Positions 1-6,923 of a DNA stretch of 24,674 nt are shown here, piece by piece. Both the position numbers and the translations under genes were made by a program. Origin of the DNA: Deltaproteobacteria bacterium (GTDB lineage Bacteria; Desulfobacterota; Deferrimicrobia; Deferrimicrobiales; Deferrimicrobiaceae); contig JAGGAJ010000026.1 in assembly GCA_017889845.1 (NCBI GenBank), positions 1 through 24,674 of the forward strand. Reading direction: 5' to 3'. The notes under the pieces were generated by a model. That model worked only from the letters and a program-made list of their open reading frames with translations. It did not search any database and was not told the DNA's origin. Each line of letters opens with the position of its first letter. Positions within the stretch are counted from its first letter, which is position 1.

Positions 1-2
1 CG

Positions 3-1385
3 CTGGACGGGGAGAGGAAGCTCGCGGCGATCCTCAACAGCCTGAGCGAGGCGGTGATCACCGTCGGGAAGGACCACCGTATCGCTTCCTTCAACCGGGC
101 TGCTTCGCGCCTCGTGGGGATTCCGGAGGGGGAGGCGCTCGGTTTGGATTGCCGGGGTGTCCTTCGCGCCTCGTTCGGCCCATTCCAGCACGACTGCCCG
201 ATGGGCGAGGTGGCGGAGGGCGGGAAGCCGCGCACCGACGTCGAGGGTACGCTGGTCCGCGCGGACGGCCGCGTCGTCCCGGTCTCGGCCAGCTGGGCGT
301 TCTTCGAGAGCGAACCCGGCGAGGTCCACGGGTTCGTCATCTCCTTCCGCAGCTTCGAGGAGATCGAGCGGATCGCCGAGGAGCGGAAGGGGCGGTTTTC
401 CTTCCGGGACATCGTCGGCAGGACCCCACGGCTCCGGCAGATCTTCGACCTCGTCGAGGTGGTGAAGGACACGGATTCCACCGTCCTGATCACGGGGGAG
501 AGCGGAACGGGGAAGGGGCTGTTCGCCCGGGCCATCCACGAACTCTCCCCGCGCCGCGACAAGCCCTTCGTCAAGGTGAACTGCGCCGCGCTCACCGAGA
601 CGCTGCTGGAGTCGGAAATGTTCGGCCACGTGAAGGGGGCCTTCACCGGCGCCGTCGCGGACAAGGTGGGGCGTTTCGAGGCGGCGGAGGGGGGGACGAT
701 CTTCCTCGACGAGATCGGCGAGATCTCCCCGGCGCTGCAGGTGAAGCTGTTGCGCGTGATCCAGGACCGGGAGTTCGAGCGCGTGGGGAGCAGCCGGACG
801 CAGGCCGTGGACGTGCGCGTGATCGCAGCGACGAACCGGGACCTGAAGGCAGGGATGCGCGCCGGCCGCTTCCGGGAAGACCTGTTTTACCGCCTCAACG
901 TGATCCCGATATCGGTCCCGCCGCTGCGGGAGCGGCGCGAGGACATCCCGCTGCTCGTGGAGCACGTGCTGAAGGCGCTCCGGCGGCGGGGGATGGACCG
1001 GGTGCGCGCCGTCTCCCCGGAGGCGATGCGGTGCCTCATGGAGTACCCGTGGCCCGGGAACGTCCGGGAACTGGAAAACGTGCTGGAACGGGGCTCGGTC
1101 TGCGCCCGCGGACCGGTGCTCGCGGTGGAGGACCTGGCGGATGAGGTCCGGGAGACGTACCGTCCGCGGGGGAAGGAGTCTTCCCCCGCGGGAACGGCCC
1201 TTGCCGCACCACGGGAGATCGGAACGGGAACGGAAGGGACGGGTGCGGAAGGCGCGACGGGAGAGAGGGAGCGGATCGTCGGCACCCTCGAGGAACACCG
1301 GTGGAACCGGGGAGCCGCGGCCGCGGCGCTCGGGGTGGACCGCACCACCCTCTGGCGCCGGATGAAACGGCTGGGAATCGCGTGA
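3..1385 (+). CDS. PAS domain sigma-54-dependent transcriptional activator (5' end outside window)
   Basis: This is an enhancer-binding protein that would remodel RNA polymerase-sigma54 by ATP hydrolysis. The frame is open to the window edge, so the gene starts upstream; the GTG at 54 is internal to a PAS domain whose N-terminal helix (LNSLSEAVITVG) is already readable before it. Numbering from that GTG, the order is PAS (to about residue 105), AAA+ sigma-54 domain with Walker A GESGTGKG (about 147-154), the sigma-54 contact loop GAFTGA (195-200), Walker B GGTIFLDEIGE, and an arginine-rich sensor region, then a Fis-type helix-turn-helix at the C-terminus (RWNRGAAAAALGVDRTTLWR). A low-complexity linker lies before the HTH. 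No receiver domain is visible, so the input is probably the PAS sensor or something further upstream. It converges with the next gene. A sigma-54-type promoter lies about 1.7 kb downstream, but nothing shows that this protein acts there. Confidence 0.93.
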   Translation: MDGERKLAAILNSLSEAVITVGKDHRIASFNRAASRLVGIPEGEALGLDCRGVLRASFGPFQHDCPMGEVAEGGKPRTDVEGTLVRADGRVVPVSASWAFFESEPGEVHGFVISFRSFEEIERIAEERKGRFSFRDIVGRTPRLRQIFDLVEVVKDTDSTVLITGESGTGKGLFARAIHELSPRRDKPFVKVNCAALTETLLESEMFGHVKGAFTGAVADKVGRFEAAEGGTIFLDEIGEISPALQVKLLRVIQDREFERVGSSRTQAVDVRVIAATNRDLKAGMRAGRFREDLFYRLNVIPISVPPLRERREDIPLLVEHVLKALRRRGMDRVRAVSPEAMRCLMEYPWPGNVRELENVLERGSVCARGPVLAVEDLADEVRETYRPRGKESSPAGTALAAPREIGTGTEGTGAEGATGERERIVGTLEEHRWNRGAAAAALGVDRTTLWRRMKRLGIA

Positions 1386-1458
1386 GCGCCCCCGTTCCTT
1401 CCCGGCGGGCGGTACCCCGGCGGAGCAGGACCCGCATCGGGGCGGAGGGAAGAGCCCT

Positions 1459-2043
1459 TTACCGCCGGAGGAAGGTGACCGCCCAGGCGACCCCGTAGAA
1501 AGCGGCCATGGCGAGGAAGTTCCAGTGCCCGTTGTTCCGCAGAAGCAGGTCCCACCGGAAGGTCATCACGGGGTTCCCGCGGAACGGGCGAAACGACGGG
1601 AGGAAGCGCGAGACCTCGACGCAATACTCGTCGTACTGCTTCCCGAAGACCCCCCGCAACGTCTCTTCCTCCCGCTTCACCCGGTTCAGCATGTAGAAAT
1701 AGTACAGGATGGTGTAGACGGCGAGAAACCACGGGATCCCCGCCAGCATCAGGGCGCCCAGGATCAGGAAGTACCGGCCGAGATACATGGGGTTCCTCAC
1801 CAGGGCGTAAGGGCCGTTCGCGGCGAGGTCCTTCTTCTTGTGGAGGGTCCCGAAGCACCACAGCTGGATCGCCTCCCCCGCGAGAGAAACCCCCAGGCCT
1901 GCAAGGAACCAGTCCGGGTCGACTCGCGCGATCAGAAGGATGCCGGCGGCAACGGCGAGGGGAACGCGGAATTTCCGGAGGAAACCCCGGATACCCGGGT
2001 GATTGAAGAGACGGTGGATCTCCCGGAGCGGTTGGGCGGACAC
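1459..2043 (-). CDS. isoprenylcysteine carboxyl methyltransferase-like membrane protein
   Basis: The 194-residue product belongs to the ICMT/PEMT superfamily of membrane S-adenosylmethionine-dependent methyltransferases. The family hallmark is visible as GPYALVRNPMYLGRYF (about residues 77-92), followed by a hydrophobic hairpin and the acidic motif EEETLRGVFGKQYDEYC (125-141). Hydrophobic stretches near residues 28-40, 46-64, 92-103 and 105-119 predict an integral membrane protein. The GTG at 2043 was chosen because an AGGAGG lies 7 bases upstream; a longer frame reaching to 2211 would overlap the preceding gene heavily and has no family similarity. It starts 8 bases after the stop of the kinase-like gene, so the two form an operon. 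The substrate of bacterial members is mostly unknown; a lipid or a small isoprenoid compound is possible. Confidence 0.85.
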   Translation of the reverse strand: MSAQPLREIHRLFNHPGIRGFLRKFRVPLAVAAGILLIARVDPDWFLAGLGVSLAGEAIQLWCFGTLHKKKDLAANGPYALVRNPMYLGRYFLILGALMLAGIPWFLAVYTILYYFYMLNRVKREEETLRGVFGKQYDEYCVEVSRFLPSFRPFRGNPVMTFRWDLLLRNNGHWNFLAMAAFYGVAWAVTFLRR

Positions 2044-2051
2044 GGCCCCTC

Positions 2052-2843
2052 CTAATCCTTTCCCTTCGCGTCTCCGGCGTCGGTCGAACGGGCCGGCCCG
2101 GGCTTTATCCCGAGGTACCCTTTCAGGATCCAGTACCGCCGCCACGTGTTCATCCGGCGCAGGTGCTCCTCCCTTTCCTCCCCCATGCTGCCGGGGGCCC
2201 GGATGGACCAATGTTTATACACCCCGGCCAGGTCCACGGCGACCAGGATGCGGCGGAGGAACCCGGGGAGACCCCCCAGGCGTACGTGGGACTGGAAATC
2301 CAGTATCAGAGGCGACGCCTCTTCCGTCACCAGCACGTTACCCCCCGTCCGGATGTCGAGGTGTGCGATGTCCCGCTCGTGCATCCGTTCGACGAGCGAC
2401 TCCAGGGATTCGAAGAATCCGGGGGTCAGCAGGTCCGGATCCCCCTGTCCGATTTCGTTGCCGGGGACGAACCGGTAGGCGATGGCGTACCGGTCCAGGC
2501 GGAACGCGTCCTGCGGGAACCCCGGGATCCCCGATAGCCTCCGGAGGGCCGAAAGTTCCCGGCCCGCCATGCAGATTCCCCAGGTGTGCCGGACGCCGGG
2601 CGGGCAATGACGGAAGTCTTTCACCACCCATGACGCCCCATCCTTTCGGAACAGGGAGATGTCCGCGTTCCCCCATCGCCCCCCGTGAAGCAGACGGGCT
2701 CCCGACCGGTCGAACTCTTCCCGCGTGAACGGGGTCGCTTCCCGTACGGGCCCCTTACCGGGACGGACACGGTTTCCGGGTTCCGTGCGGGCCGTTTGCG
2801 GGGACGGCGGTTCGCTGCCGCTGGCGTGCGATTTCGGGGTCAT
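2052..2843 (-). CDS. lipopolysaccharide kinase / Kdo kinase-like protein
   Basis: A 263-residue protein kinase-fold protein resembling the bacterial LPS kinase (WaaP/KdkA) and RIO-like group. The nucleotide-binding lysine is probably K75 (in WVVKDF), the catalytic loop is HLDIRTGGN (H161, D163, N169) and the metal-binding DFG position reads DFQ (D182). About the first 40 residues are Ser/Pro/Arg-rich and unlike a kinase. No convincing ribosome site precedes the ATG at 2843, so translation may begin further in. It lies immediately upstream of the ICMT-like gene. Phosphorylation of a lipid A/core sugar or of another envelope lipid is the family-based inference; a protein substrate cannot be excluded. 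Confidence 0.75.
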   Translation of the reverse strand: MTPKSHASGSEPPSPQTARTEPGNRVRPGKGPVREATPFTREEFDRSGARLLHGGRWGNADISLFRKDGASWVVKDFRHCPPGVRHTWGICMAGRELSALRRLSGIPGFPQDAFRLDRYAIAYRFVPGNEIGQGDPDLLTPGFFESLESLVERMHERDIAHLDIRTGGNVLVTEEASPLILDFQSHVRLGGLPGFLRRILVAVDLAGVYKHWSIRAPGSMGEEREEHLRRMNTWRRYWILKGYLGIKPGPARSTDAGDAKGKD

Positions 2844-3138
2844 TTCGGAATGTCCGTCGGGCCATTCTACCCGCCGGGTGATACCCCATCAACCGATTTA
2901 TCCCGGGTTGCTTCCTCCCATGGAGCCACATCCTGTTGCAGAAGGGCGTTGCACCGCATCGGCCGTCGACAGGGGGGACAGAAAAATCATTAGATAGTAC
3001 GGGCAACTATGCGTCCCCTGGCGGGGCGGAGAGATTTGGCACCCGATATGCTTCAATTGATCCCGAGACCCGCAACCGGCCCCCGGCCGGGGCATCAAAA
3101 AGGGGGACCGCATTGCGATGCGACAAGGGGCAAAGGAT
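2844..3138. other. intergenic region between divergent transcription units
   Basis: Almost 300 bases without a supported gene. It separates the kinase-like gene (minus) from the DUF2892 gene (plus) and is less GC-rich than its surroundings. Apart from the -24/-12 element, a short inverted repeat CAACC...GGTTG is present near 2889-2909. Several frames are open here on both strands, but none resembles a protein or has a ribosome site. Confidence 0.5.
3037..3053 (+). promoter_or_regulatory. candidate sigma-54 (-24/-12) promoter
   Basis: TGGCAC at 3037-3042 and ATGCTT at 3048-3053 place GG and GC exactly 10 bases apart, the spacing required for sigma-54. The only departure in the core is A for T at the first base of the -12 element. 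It lies about 85 bases upstream of the DUF2892/FmdB genes and would initiate near 3063. Two TTGCA words about 100 bases upstream (around 2935-2955) could belong to an activator site, but this is weak. Confidence 0.6.
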
Positions 3139-3330
3139 ATGACGGTAGAACGGTGGATCCGGGTGATCGCGGGGACGTTCGTGCTGGCAAGTGTCGGGCT
3201 GGGGTGGTATGTATCCCCCTGGTTTTTCCTGTTCACCGTGTTCGTGGGGTTGAACCTGTTCCAGTCCGGCTGGACGAACTGGTGCCTGATGGAGACCTTT
3301 CTGAAAAAGCTGGGCGTGGCCGAACGGTAG
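3139..3330 (+). CDS. DUF2892 (YgaP-like) small inner-membrane protein
   Basis: The 63-residue product matches the DUF2892 pattern: an N-terminal VERWIRVIAGTFVLAS helix, a second hydrophobic stretch with FVGLNLFQSGWT, then WC and a short amphipathic tail ending in KKLGV. Two transmembrane helices are predicted. Members are often found alone or fused to rhodanese domains and linked to sulfur handling, but their function is not settled. The ATG at 3139 is preferred because homologues begin at this point and GGGGCAAAGG lies just upstream; an in-frame ATG at 3118 would add seven residues. The fmdB-like gene follows after 13 bases, suggesting co-transcription from the sigma-54-type promoter. Confidence 0.8.
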   Translation: MTVERWIRVIAGTFVLASVGLGWYVSPWFFLFTVFVGLNLFQSGWTNWCLMETFLKKLGVAER

Positions 3331-3343
3331 GGGGTGGGAGAAC

Positions 3344-3550
3344 ATGCCGCTGTACGAGTACAAATGCCGGGATTGCGGGCAGCAGTTCGAATCGTACCGG
3401 CGCCTGTCCGACGCCGGGAAGGAGGAAGCATGCCCCGCATGCGGCGGCCGCACGGAGAAAATGGGGATATCCCTCTTCCGCGCAAAAGGGAGTCCCTCCC
3501 AGGGCGGCTCCTCCTGCGGCGGTCCTTCACACCGATCGCCCTTCAGTTGA
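3344..3550 (+). CDS. FmdB family zinc-ribbon protein
   Basis: A 68-residue protein starting MPLYEYKCRDCG, the classic FmdB/CxxC_CxxC_SSSS beginning. Two cysteine pairs, C8/C11 and C30/C33, form a zinc ribbon; the tail is Ser/Gly-rich as usual. The family is a putative regulatory or metal-binding zinc ribbon without a firmly assigned activity. A GGTGGGAG stands 6 bases before the ATG. It follows the DUF2892 gene closely and is probably in the same transcript. Confidence 0.88.
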   Translation: MPLYEYKCRDCGQQFESYRRLSDAGKEEACPACGGRTEKMGISLFRAKGSPSQGGSSCGGPSHRSPFS

Positions 3551-3562
3551 ACCTGAACCTGC

Positions 3563-3582
3563 CGCCCGGCGGTCGCCGGGCG
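3563..3582 (+). terminator. GC-rich perfect hairpin after fmdB-like gene
   Basis: An 8-bp perfect stem, CGCCCGGC (3563-3570) and GCCGGGCG (3575-3582), with a GGTC loop lies 12 bases after the FmdB stop. No T-tract follows, so it may act as an attenuator or RNA-stabilising hairpin rather than a classical intrinsic terminator. Confidence 0.4.
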
Positions 3583-3622
3583 ATCCGCGAAAGGAAACCC
3601 AAGGGAAAAACGGTGGGACAAT

Positions 3623-3709
3623 ATGGGGGGTGACTGGCTTTCGCTCGTCCTGATCGCCGGCGTGTTCGCGGTGTTCGTGCTTCTGCTTCGCTGCCCGGGA
3701 GGCGGTTGA
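3623..3709 (+). CDS. putative 28-residue single-pass membrane peptide
   Basis: ATG at 3623 to TGA at 3707 encodes a 28-residue peptide with a short start MGGDW, one continuous hydrophobic helix of about 17 residues (LSLVLIAGVFAVFVLLL), and a basic/glycine tail RCPGGG. A GGTGGGA precedes the ATG at suitable distance. It sits between the FmdB gene and a terminator facing folE, which fits the last gene of the small operon. Short membrane peptides ending in Gly/Cys-rich tails are common near metal or sulfur genes, but no family is claimed. Chance cannot be ruled out for so short a frame. Confidence 0.45.
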   Translation: MGGDWLSLVLIAGVFAVFVLLLRCPGGG

Positions 3710-3725
3710 GGCCCGAGGTGCTGAT

Positions 3726-3744
3726 CCCCGGCCGGGCGCCGGGG
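3726..3744. terminator. hairpin between converging genes
   Basis: CCCCGGC (3726-3732), loop CGGGC, GCCGGGG (3738-3744) forms a perfect 7-bp stem directly abutting the folE stop codon. Because the genes on both sides converge here, it could serve both strands. It lacks a clear U-tract. Confidence 0.45.
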
Positions 3745-4305
3745 CTACCGCACGATGTTTAGGTTCGGCTTGATCAGCTCCATGAACTCCATCCGCGTCG
3801 ACTCCCGGGTCCGGAACACCCCGAGCATCGCCGAGGTGACCGCCTTCGAGTTCGATTTCTCCACGCCGCGCATCATCATGCACAGGTGGAACGCCTCGAC
3901 CACCACCGCCACCCCGTGCGGCTGCAGCGTGTCCATCAGCGCCGTGGCGATCTCCTGGGTCAGCCGCTCCTGGACCTGAAGCCTCCGGGCGTACAGCTCC
4001 ACGACCCGGGCGATCTTGGAGAGGCCGACGATGTTCTTCCGCGGGATGTACGCCACGTGGCACTTGCCGAAGAACGGCAGGAGGTGGTGCTCGCAGAGGG
4101 AGAAGAGGTCGATGTCCTTGATGGTGACCATCTCGTCGTACTGCTCGTGGAAGACGGCGCTGCGCAGCACCTCCCTCGGGTCCTGGCCGTACCCCTGCGT
4201 GAGGAACTGGATCGCCTTCTCGAACCGCTCCGGGGTCTTCTTGAGCCCTTCCCGGTCCGGGTCCTCCCCGATCTTTGCGAGCAGGTCGCGGATGATTTCC
4301 TGCAT
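3745..4305 (-). CDS. folE: GTP cyclohydrolase I (type IA)
   Basis: The 186-residue enzyme converts GTP to 7,8-dihydroneopterin triphosphate, the first step of tetrahydrofolate (and other pterin) synthesis, in the cytoplasm. Zinc ligands are visible as C71 and H74 in LCEHHLLPF and C142 in HLCMMMRGVEK; the 71-residue spacing between the cysteines equals that of the E. coli enzyme. The tail (VFRTRESTRMEFMELI) is also typical. The protein is shorter at the N-terminus than E. coli FolE, as in many bacteria. The ATG at 4305 lies inside an inverted repeat shared with the divergent ferritin-like gene, and no strong ribosome site is seen before it. No other folate gene is nearby. Confidence 0.95.
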   Translation of the reverse strand: MQEIIRDLLAKIGEDPDREGLKKTPERFEKAIQFLTQGYGQDPREVLRSAVFHEQYDEMVTIKDIDLFSLCEHHLLPFFGKCHVAYIPRKNIVGLSKIARVVELYARRLQVQERLTQEIATALMDTLQPHGVAVVVEAFHLCMMMRGVEKSNSKAVTSAMLGVFRTRESTRMEFMELIKPNLNIVR

Positions 4306-4328
4306 AATGGAACCATCATAATGCAGGA
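4298..4328. promoter_or_regulatory. inverted repeat over the folE / ferritin-like divergent start region
   Basis: TCCTGCAT (4298-4305) and ATGCAGGA (4321-4328) are perfect inverted repeats around a 15-base centre that itself contains ATGG/CCAT. The left arm contains the folE start codon; the right arm runs into the ribosome site (GGAGGAGG) of the ferritin-like gene. It could be an operator for both genes or simply a coincidence of start-region composition. Confidence 0.35.
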
Positions 4329-4342
4329 GGAGGCCGCCAGAA

Positions 4343-4876
4343 ATGAAAAAGGGGTCGCCCGGCAGCGCGGACAGCGCAATCGTGAAAGGCCTGAAGCAGG
4401 CCCTCCGAAACGAGGTCGACGGCGCGGAGTTCTATCGCATGGCGGCGAAGAGCGCCCGCCGCGACGCGGTCCGCCAGATGTTCTCGTTCCTGATGGGGGA
4501 AGAGGAGCGCCACCGGGAGATGATCCTCGACCAGATGAAGCGGATGGCGGAAGGGAAGCCGTTCCGCGTGACACGCGGCGCGATGGCGAAGAGGAGGCTG
4601 GACAGATTCCGGAGCCCCCTGTTCACGGAAGACCTCGTGAAGGTGAGCCGGCATGTGGAGGGCGAGGTGGCGGCCCTCTCCATCGGGATGACCCTGGAGA
4701 AGCGGGCCATCGCCCAGTTCGTCGCGCTGCGGCGGAAGGTGGCCGGGGACGGACGGGCGGAGAAGGTTTTCTCCGACCTGGTCGCGTGGGAGCAGGACCA
4801 CCTGGAGGTCCTGACCCGCCAGTACGACCAGCTCCGGGAGATGTACTGGGAGGAGGCACGCTTCTGGCCGTTCTGA
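4343..4876 (+). CDS. ferritin-like / rubrerythrin-type diiron protein
   Basis: The 177-residue all-helical protein has two copies of the ferritin-like iron motif. In the first half E24 (NEVDGAEFY) is followed by E54..H57 (EEERH); in the second half E119 (LEKRAIAQF) is followed by E150..H153 (EQDHLEVL). These are the expected carboxylate/histidine ligands of a dinuclear iron site. No rubredoxin-like cysteine domain is present, so it is an erythrin-type four-helix bundle only. Oxidative stress defence or peroxide reduction is a family-based guess. A strong GGAGGAGG precedes the ATG at 4343. tadA follows with almost no gap and may be co-transcribed. Confidence 0.82.
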   Translation: MKKGSPGSADSAIVKGLKQALRNEVDGAEFYRMAAKSARRDAVRQMFSFLMGEEERHREMILDQMKRMAEGKPFRVTRGAMAKRRLDRFRSPLFTEDLVKVSRHVEGEVAALSIGMTLEKRAIAQFVALRRKVAGDGRAEKVFSDLVAWEQDHLEVLTRQYDQLREMYWEEARFWPF

Positions 4877-4893
4877 CGCCGCGGGATGAGTGG

Positions 4894-5325
4894 ATGCGGG
4901 CGGCCCTGGAGGAGGCGGAGAAGGCCGCCGCCGAAGGGGAAGTTCCGGTAGGCGCCGTGGTCGTCTCGCCGGACGGGAAGATCCTCGCGCGGGCCCACAA
5001 CCGGCCCGTCGCGGCGAAGGACCCCACCGCCCACGCCGAGATCCTCGCCCTGCGGCAGGCGGCCCGGAAGGCTGGGAACTACCGCCTCCCGGGATGCCGC
5101 CTCGTCGTCACCCTGGAGCCTTGCCCCATGTGCGCCGGCGCCGCCGTGGCGGCTCGGGTGTCGGAGATCGTCTACGGCGCGGAGGACCCGAAGAGCGGCG
5201 CCGTGTCCACCCTCTACCGGATCGCCTCCGACCCCCGCCTCAACCACAGGGCCACCGTGATCCCGGGGGTCCTCGAGAAGGATTGCTCCGCCCTGCTGAA
5301 GGCCTTCTTCCGCCCTCGACGCTAA
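4894..5325 (+). CDS. tadA: tRNA-specific adenosine deaminase (A34 to inosine)
   Basis: A cytidine/deoxycytidylate deaminase-fold enzyme that converts the wobble adenosine of tRNA-Arg(ACG) to inosine. The zinc/catalytic signature is complete: H47-A-E49 in TAHAEILAL and PCPMC with C77 and C80. The N-terminal EGEVPVGAVVV is also characteristic. Starting at ATG 4894 gives 143 residues, a little short at the N-terminus: TadA proteins usually have a few residues before the WM found here. The in-frame codon at 4873 is a CTG overlapping the stop of the ferritin-like gene and might be the true start, but CTG starts are rare. The gene converges on cls. Confidence 0.92.
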   Translation: MRAALEEAEKAAAEGEVPVGAVVVSPDGKILARAHNRPVAAKDPTAHAEILALRQAARKAGNYRLPGCRLVVTLEPCPMCAGAAVAARVSEIVYGAEDPKSGAVSTLYRIASDPRLNHRATVIPGVLEKDCSALLKAFFRPRR

Positions 5326-5342
5326 CCGGCATCCGCTAGAGG

Positions 5343-6785
5343 CTAAAACAGGGGGGAGAAGATCCGGCAGGTGTCCTCGAGGAGTCGCAGGGAGCGAGGC
5401 CTGCGCGCGAACCGTTCCGGGTCGACCGTCTCGGAGCGCGAGAGGTCCTCCCGGAATCCCTCCGCCAGCGCCTCCACCTGCGGCCGGTCGTACAGGAACA
5501 GGCCCAGCTCGAAGTTCAGGAAGAAGCTGCGCATGTCCACGTTGGGCGAGCCGAGCACCCCGACCGCGTCGTCGACCACGAGGACCTTGGCGTGCAGGTT
5601 CGTCGGCTGGTAGAGGTAGATCTTCACCCCCGACGCCATCATCTCGTCGAAGTACGACCTTCCCGCCAGCCGCACGATCCGTATGTCCGAGGTCCCCGGC
5701 ACGATCAGCCGGACGTCCACCCCGCGCAGGGCCGCGTTCCGCATCGCCGCGCCGATTCCATCGTCGGGGACGAAGTACGGCGTCTCGATCCAGATCCGCC
5801 GCCGGGCCGCGGAGAAGGCCGCGAACACCCCCTCGTAGATGGGCCGGGACTGCCGGTCCGGGCCCGCCGCGGCCACCTGGAGGACGCAGGGGGGGGGATC
5901 GCCCGCCGGGAACCGCCGCGGGGGAGGGAAGAGTTCGCCGGCGGGGGACGCCTCCTCGGTTGCGAAGGCCCAGTCGTCGAGGAACAGCGCCTGGAGGTCC
6001 GGCAGCGCGGGTCCCTCGATCACCACGGCCCGGTCCCGCCATTGCGCCTTCGTCGTCCTCGGACCCATGTACCGCTTCCCGATGTTCATCCCCCCCGTGA
6101 ACGCCTTCCCTCCGTCGGCGATCAGCAGCTTGCGGTGGTTCCGCAGGTGGGCGGACCAGCGCCGGTGAAATGGAAATGCGGGCAGGAAGGCGGCCACTTC
6201 CCCGCCCGCCTCGCGGAGCGGCCGGACGATCCCCCGCAGCGCCCGCCACGACCCGACGGCGTCCAGCAGCAGGCGCACCCGGACCCCCTCCCTCGCCTTC
6301 GCGGCGAGGGCCTGGATGAACCGCTTGCCCACGACGTCGACCTCGAGGATGAAGAACTGCGCGTGCACGTGGTCCCTCGCCGAGGAGACCAGCGAGATCA
6401 CCGCATCGTATGCCTCGTCGCCGCCCGAGACGAACGTGACCCGGTTCCCCGCCGTGGGGAGCGGAGCACCCGCGGCAACGAGGGCCCGCCCGCAATCCGA
6501 CGCCGCAACGGTGGGAAGCCCTTCCGGGGGGATGCTGCACTCCGGGGGCACGGGCGCGGGCGAGGCCGCGGCGATCTTGGCGCGGATGTGGCGGCGGATC
6601 CGGCGTACCCCGATCAGGAAATAGAGAGGGACCCCCGCAAGGGGAAGGAGGGCGATCCCGAGCATCCACGCCAGGGTGGCGGACGGGTGGCGCCGCTCCA
6701 GGATGATCCGGGGGATGAGAAACAGGGCGAACACGTACCCGGCGACGCTCAGCCCGATCAGGATATTACGCCAGAGGTCGTCCAT
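5343..6785 (-). CDS. cls: cardiolipin synthase (phospholipase D family)
   Basis: The 480-residue membrane enzyme joins phosphatidylglycerol with a second lipid to make cardiolipin. Two N-terminal transmembrane helices (about 8-27 and 36-58, PLDc_N domain) are followed by two PLD domains. HKD motif one is HRKLLIAD (H217, K219, D224) and motif two is HAKVLVVD (H398, K400, D405), each with the downstream GG or GSPN. Length is typical of ClsA-type synthases. The start at ATG 6785 has a GGAGAGG at good distance. It runs away from the tRNA gene and converges with tadA, leaving only 17 bases between the stop codons. Confidence 0.93.
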   Translation of the reverse strand: MDDLWRNILIGLSVAGYVFALFLIPRIILERRHPSATLAWMLGIALLPLAGVPLYFLIGVRRIRRHIRAKIAAASPAPVPPECSIPPEGLPTVAASDCGRALVAAGAPLPTAGNRVTFVSGGDEAYDAVISLVSSARDHVHAQFFILEVDVVGKRFIQALAAKAREGVRVRLLLDAVGSWRALRGIVRPLREAGGEVAAFLPAFPFHRRWSAHLRNHRKLLIADGGKAFTGGMNIGKRYMGPRTTKAQWRDRAVVIEGPALPDLQALFLDDWAFATEEASPAGELFPPPRRFPAGDPPPCVLQVAAAGPDRQSRPIYEGVFAAFSAARRRIWIETPYFVPDDGIGAAMRNAALRGVDVRLIVPGTSDIRIVRLAGRSYFDEMMASGVKIYLYQPTNLHAKVLVVDDAVGVLGSPNVDMRSFFLNFELGLFLYDRPQVEALAEGFREDLSRSETVDPERFARRPRSLRLLEDTCRIFSPLF

Positions 6786-6817
6786 TGCCTCTCCGCGGCT
6801 CGATGGATATAATACCC

Positions 6818-6823
6818 TCCCTT
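6818..6823 (+). promoter_or_regulatory. -10 element for tRNA-Ser
   Basis: A perfect TATAAT ends 7 bases before the first base of tRNA-Ser, which would put transcription start close to the mature 5' end. No good -35 box lies at 16-18 bases; TTGCCT at 6785-6790 is too far away. Confidence 0.5.
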
Positions 6824-6830
6824 GCCGGAC

Positions 6831-6923
6831 GGAGGGGTACCGAAGTGGCCGTAACGGGGTCGACTCGAAATCGACTTGGCGGTGCGAGCCGCCACGTGGG
6901 TTCGAATCCCACCCCCTCCGCCA
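6831..6923 (+). tRNA. tRNA-Ser, anticodon CGA
   Basis: The cloverleaf can be drawn completely. Acceptor GGAGGGG (6831-6837) pairs with CCCCTCC (6913-6919), followed by G and an encoded CCA (6921-6923). The anticodon stem GTCGA/TCGAC encloses the loop CTCGAAA with anticodon CGA at 6866-6868, reading UCG. The long variable arm (GGCGG...CCGCC) is the class II feature of tRNA-Ser, and the T arm is GTGGG-TTCGAAT-CCCAC. Copies of the T-arm and acceptor 3' half recur downstream. Confidence 0.97.

Noticed and set aside
2898..3621. Two minus-strand frames opposite the DUF2892 and FmdB genes
   Set aside because: No family similarity, no ribosome sites, and the plus strand has recognisable proteins.
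4873..4893. CTG at 4873 as start of tadA
   Set aside because: It would give a more usual N-terminus but CTG starts are rare; kept only as an alternative in the tadA entry.
4432..6669. A 745-codon minus-strand open frame
   Set aside because: It runs antisense to the ferritin-like gene and tadA and out of frame through cls, has an Arg/Gly/Pro-rich composition and no domain.
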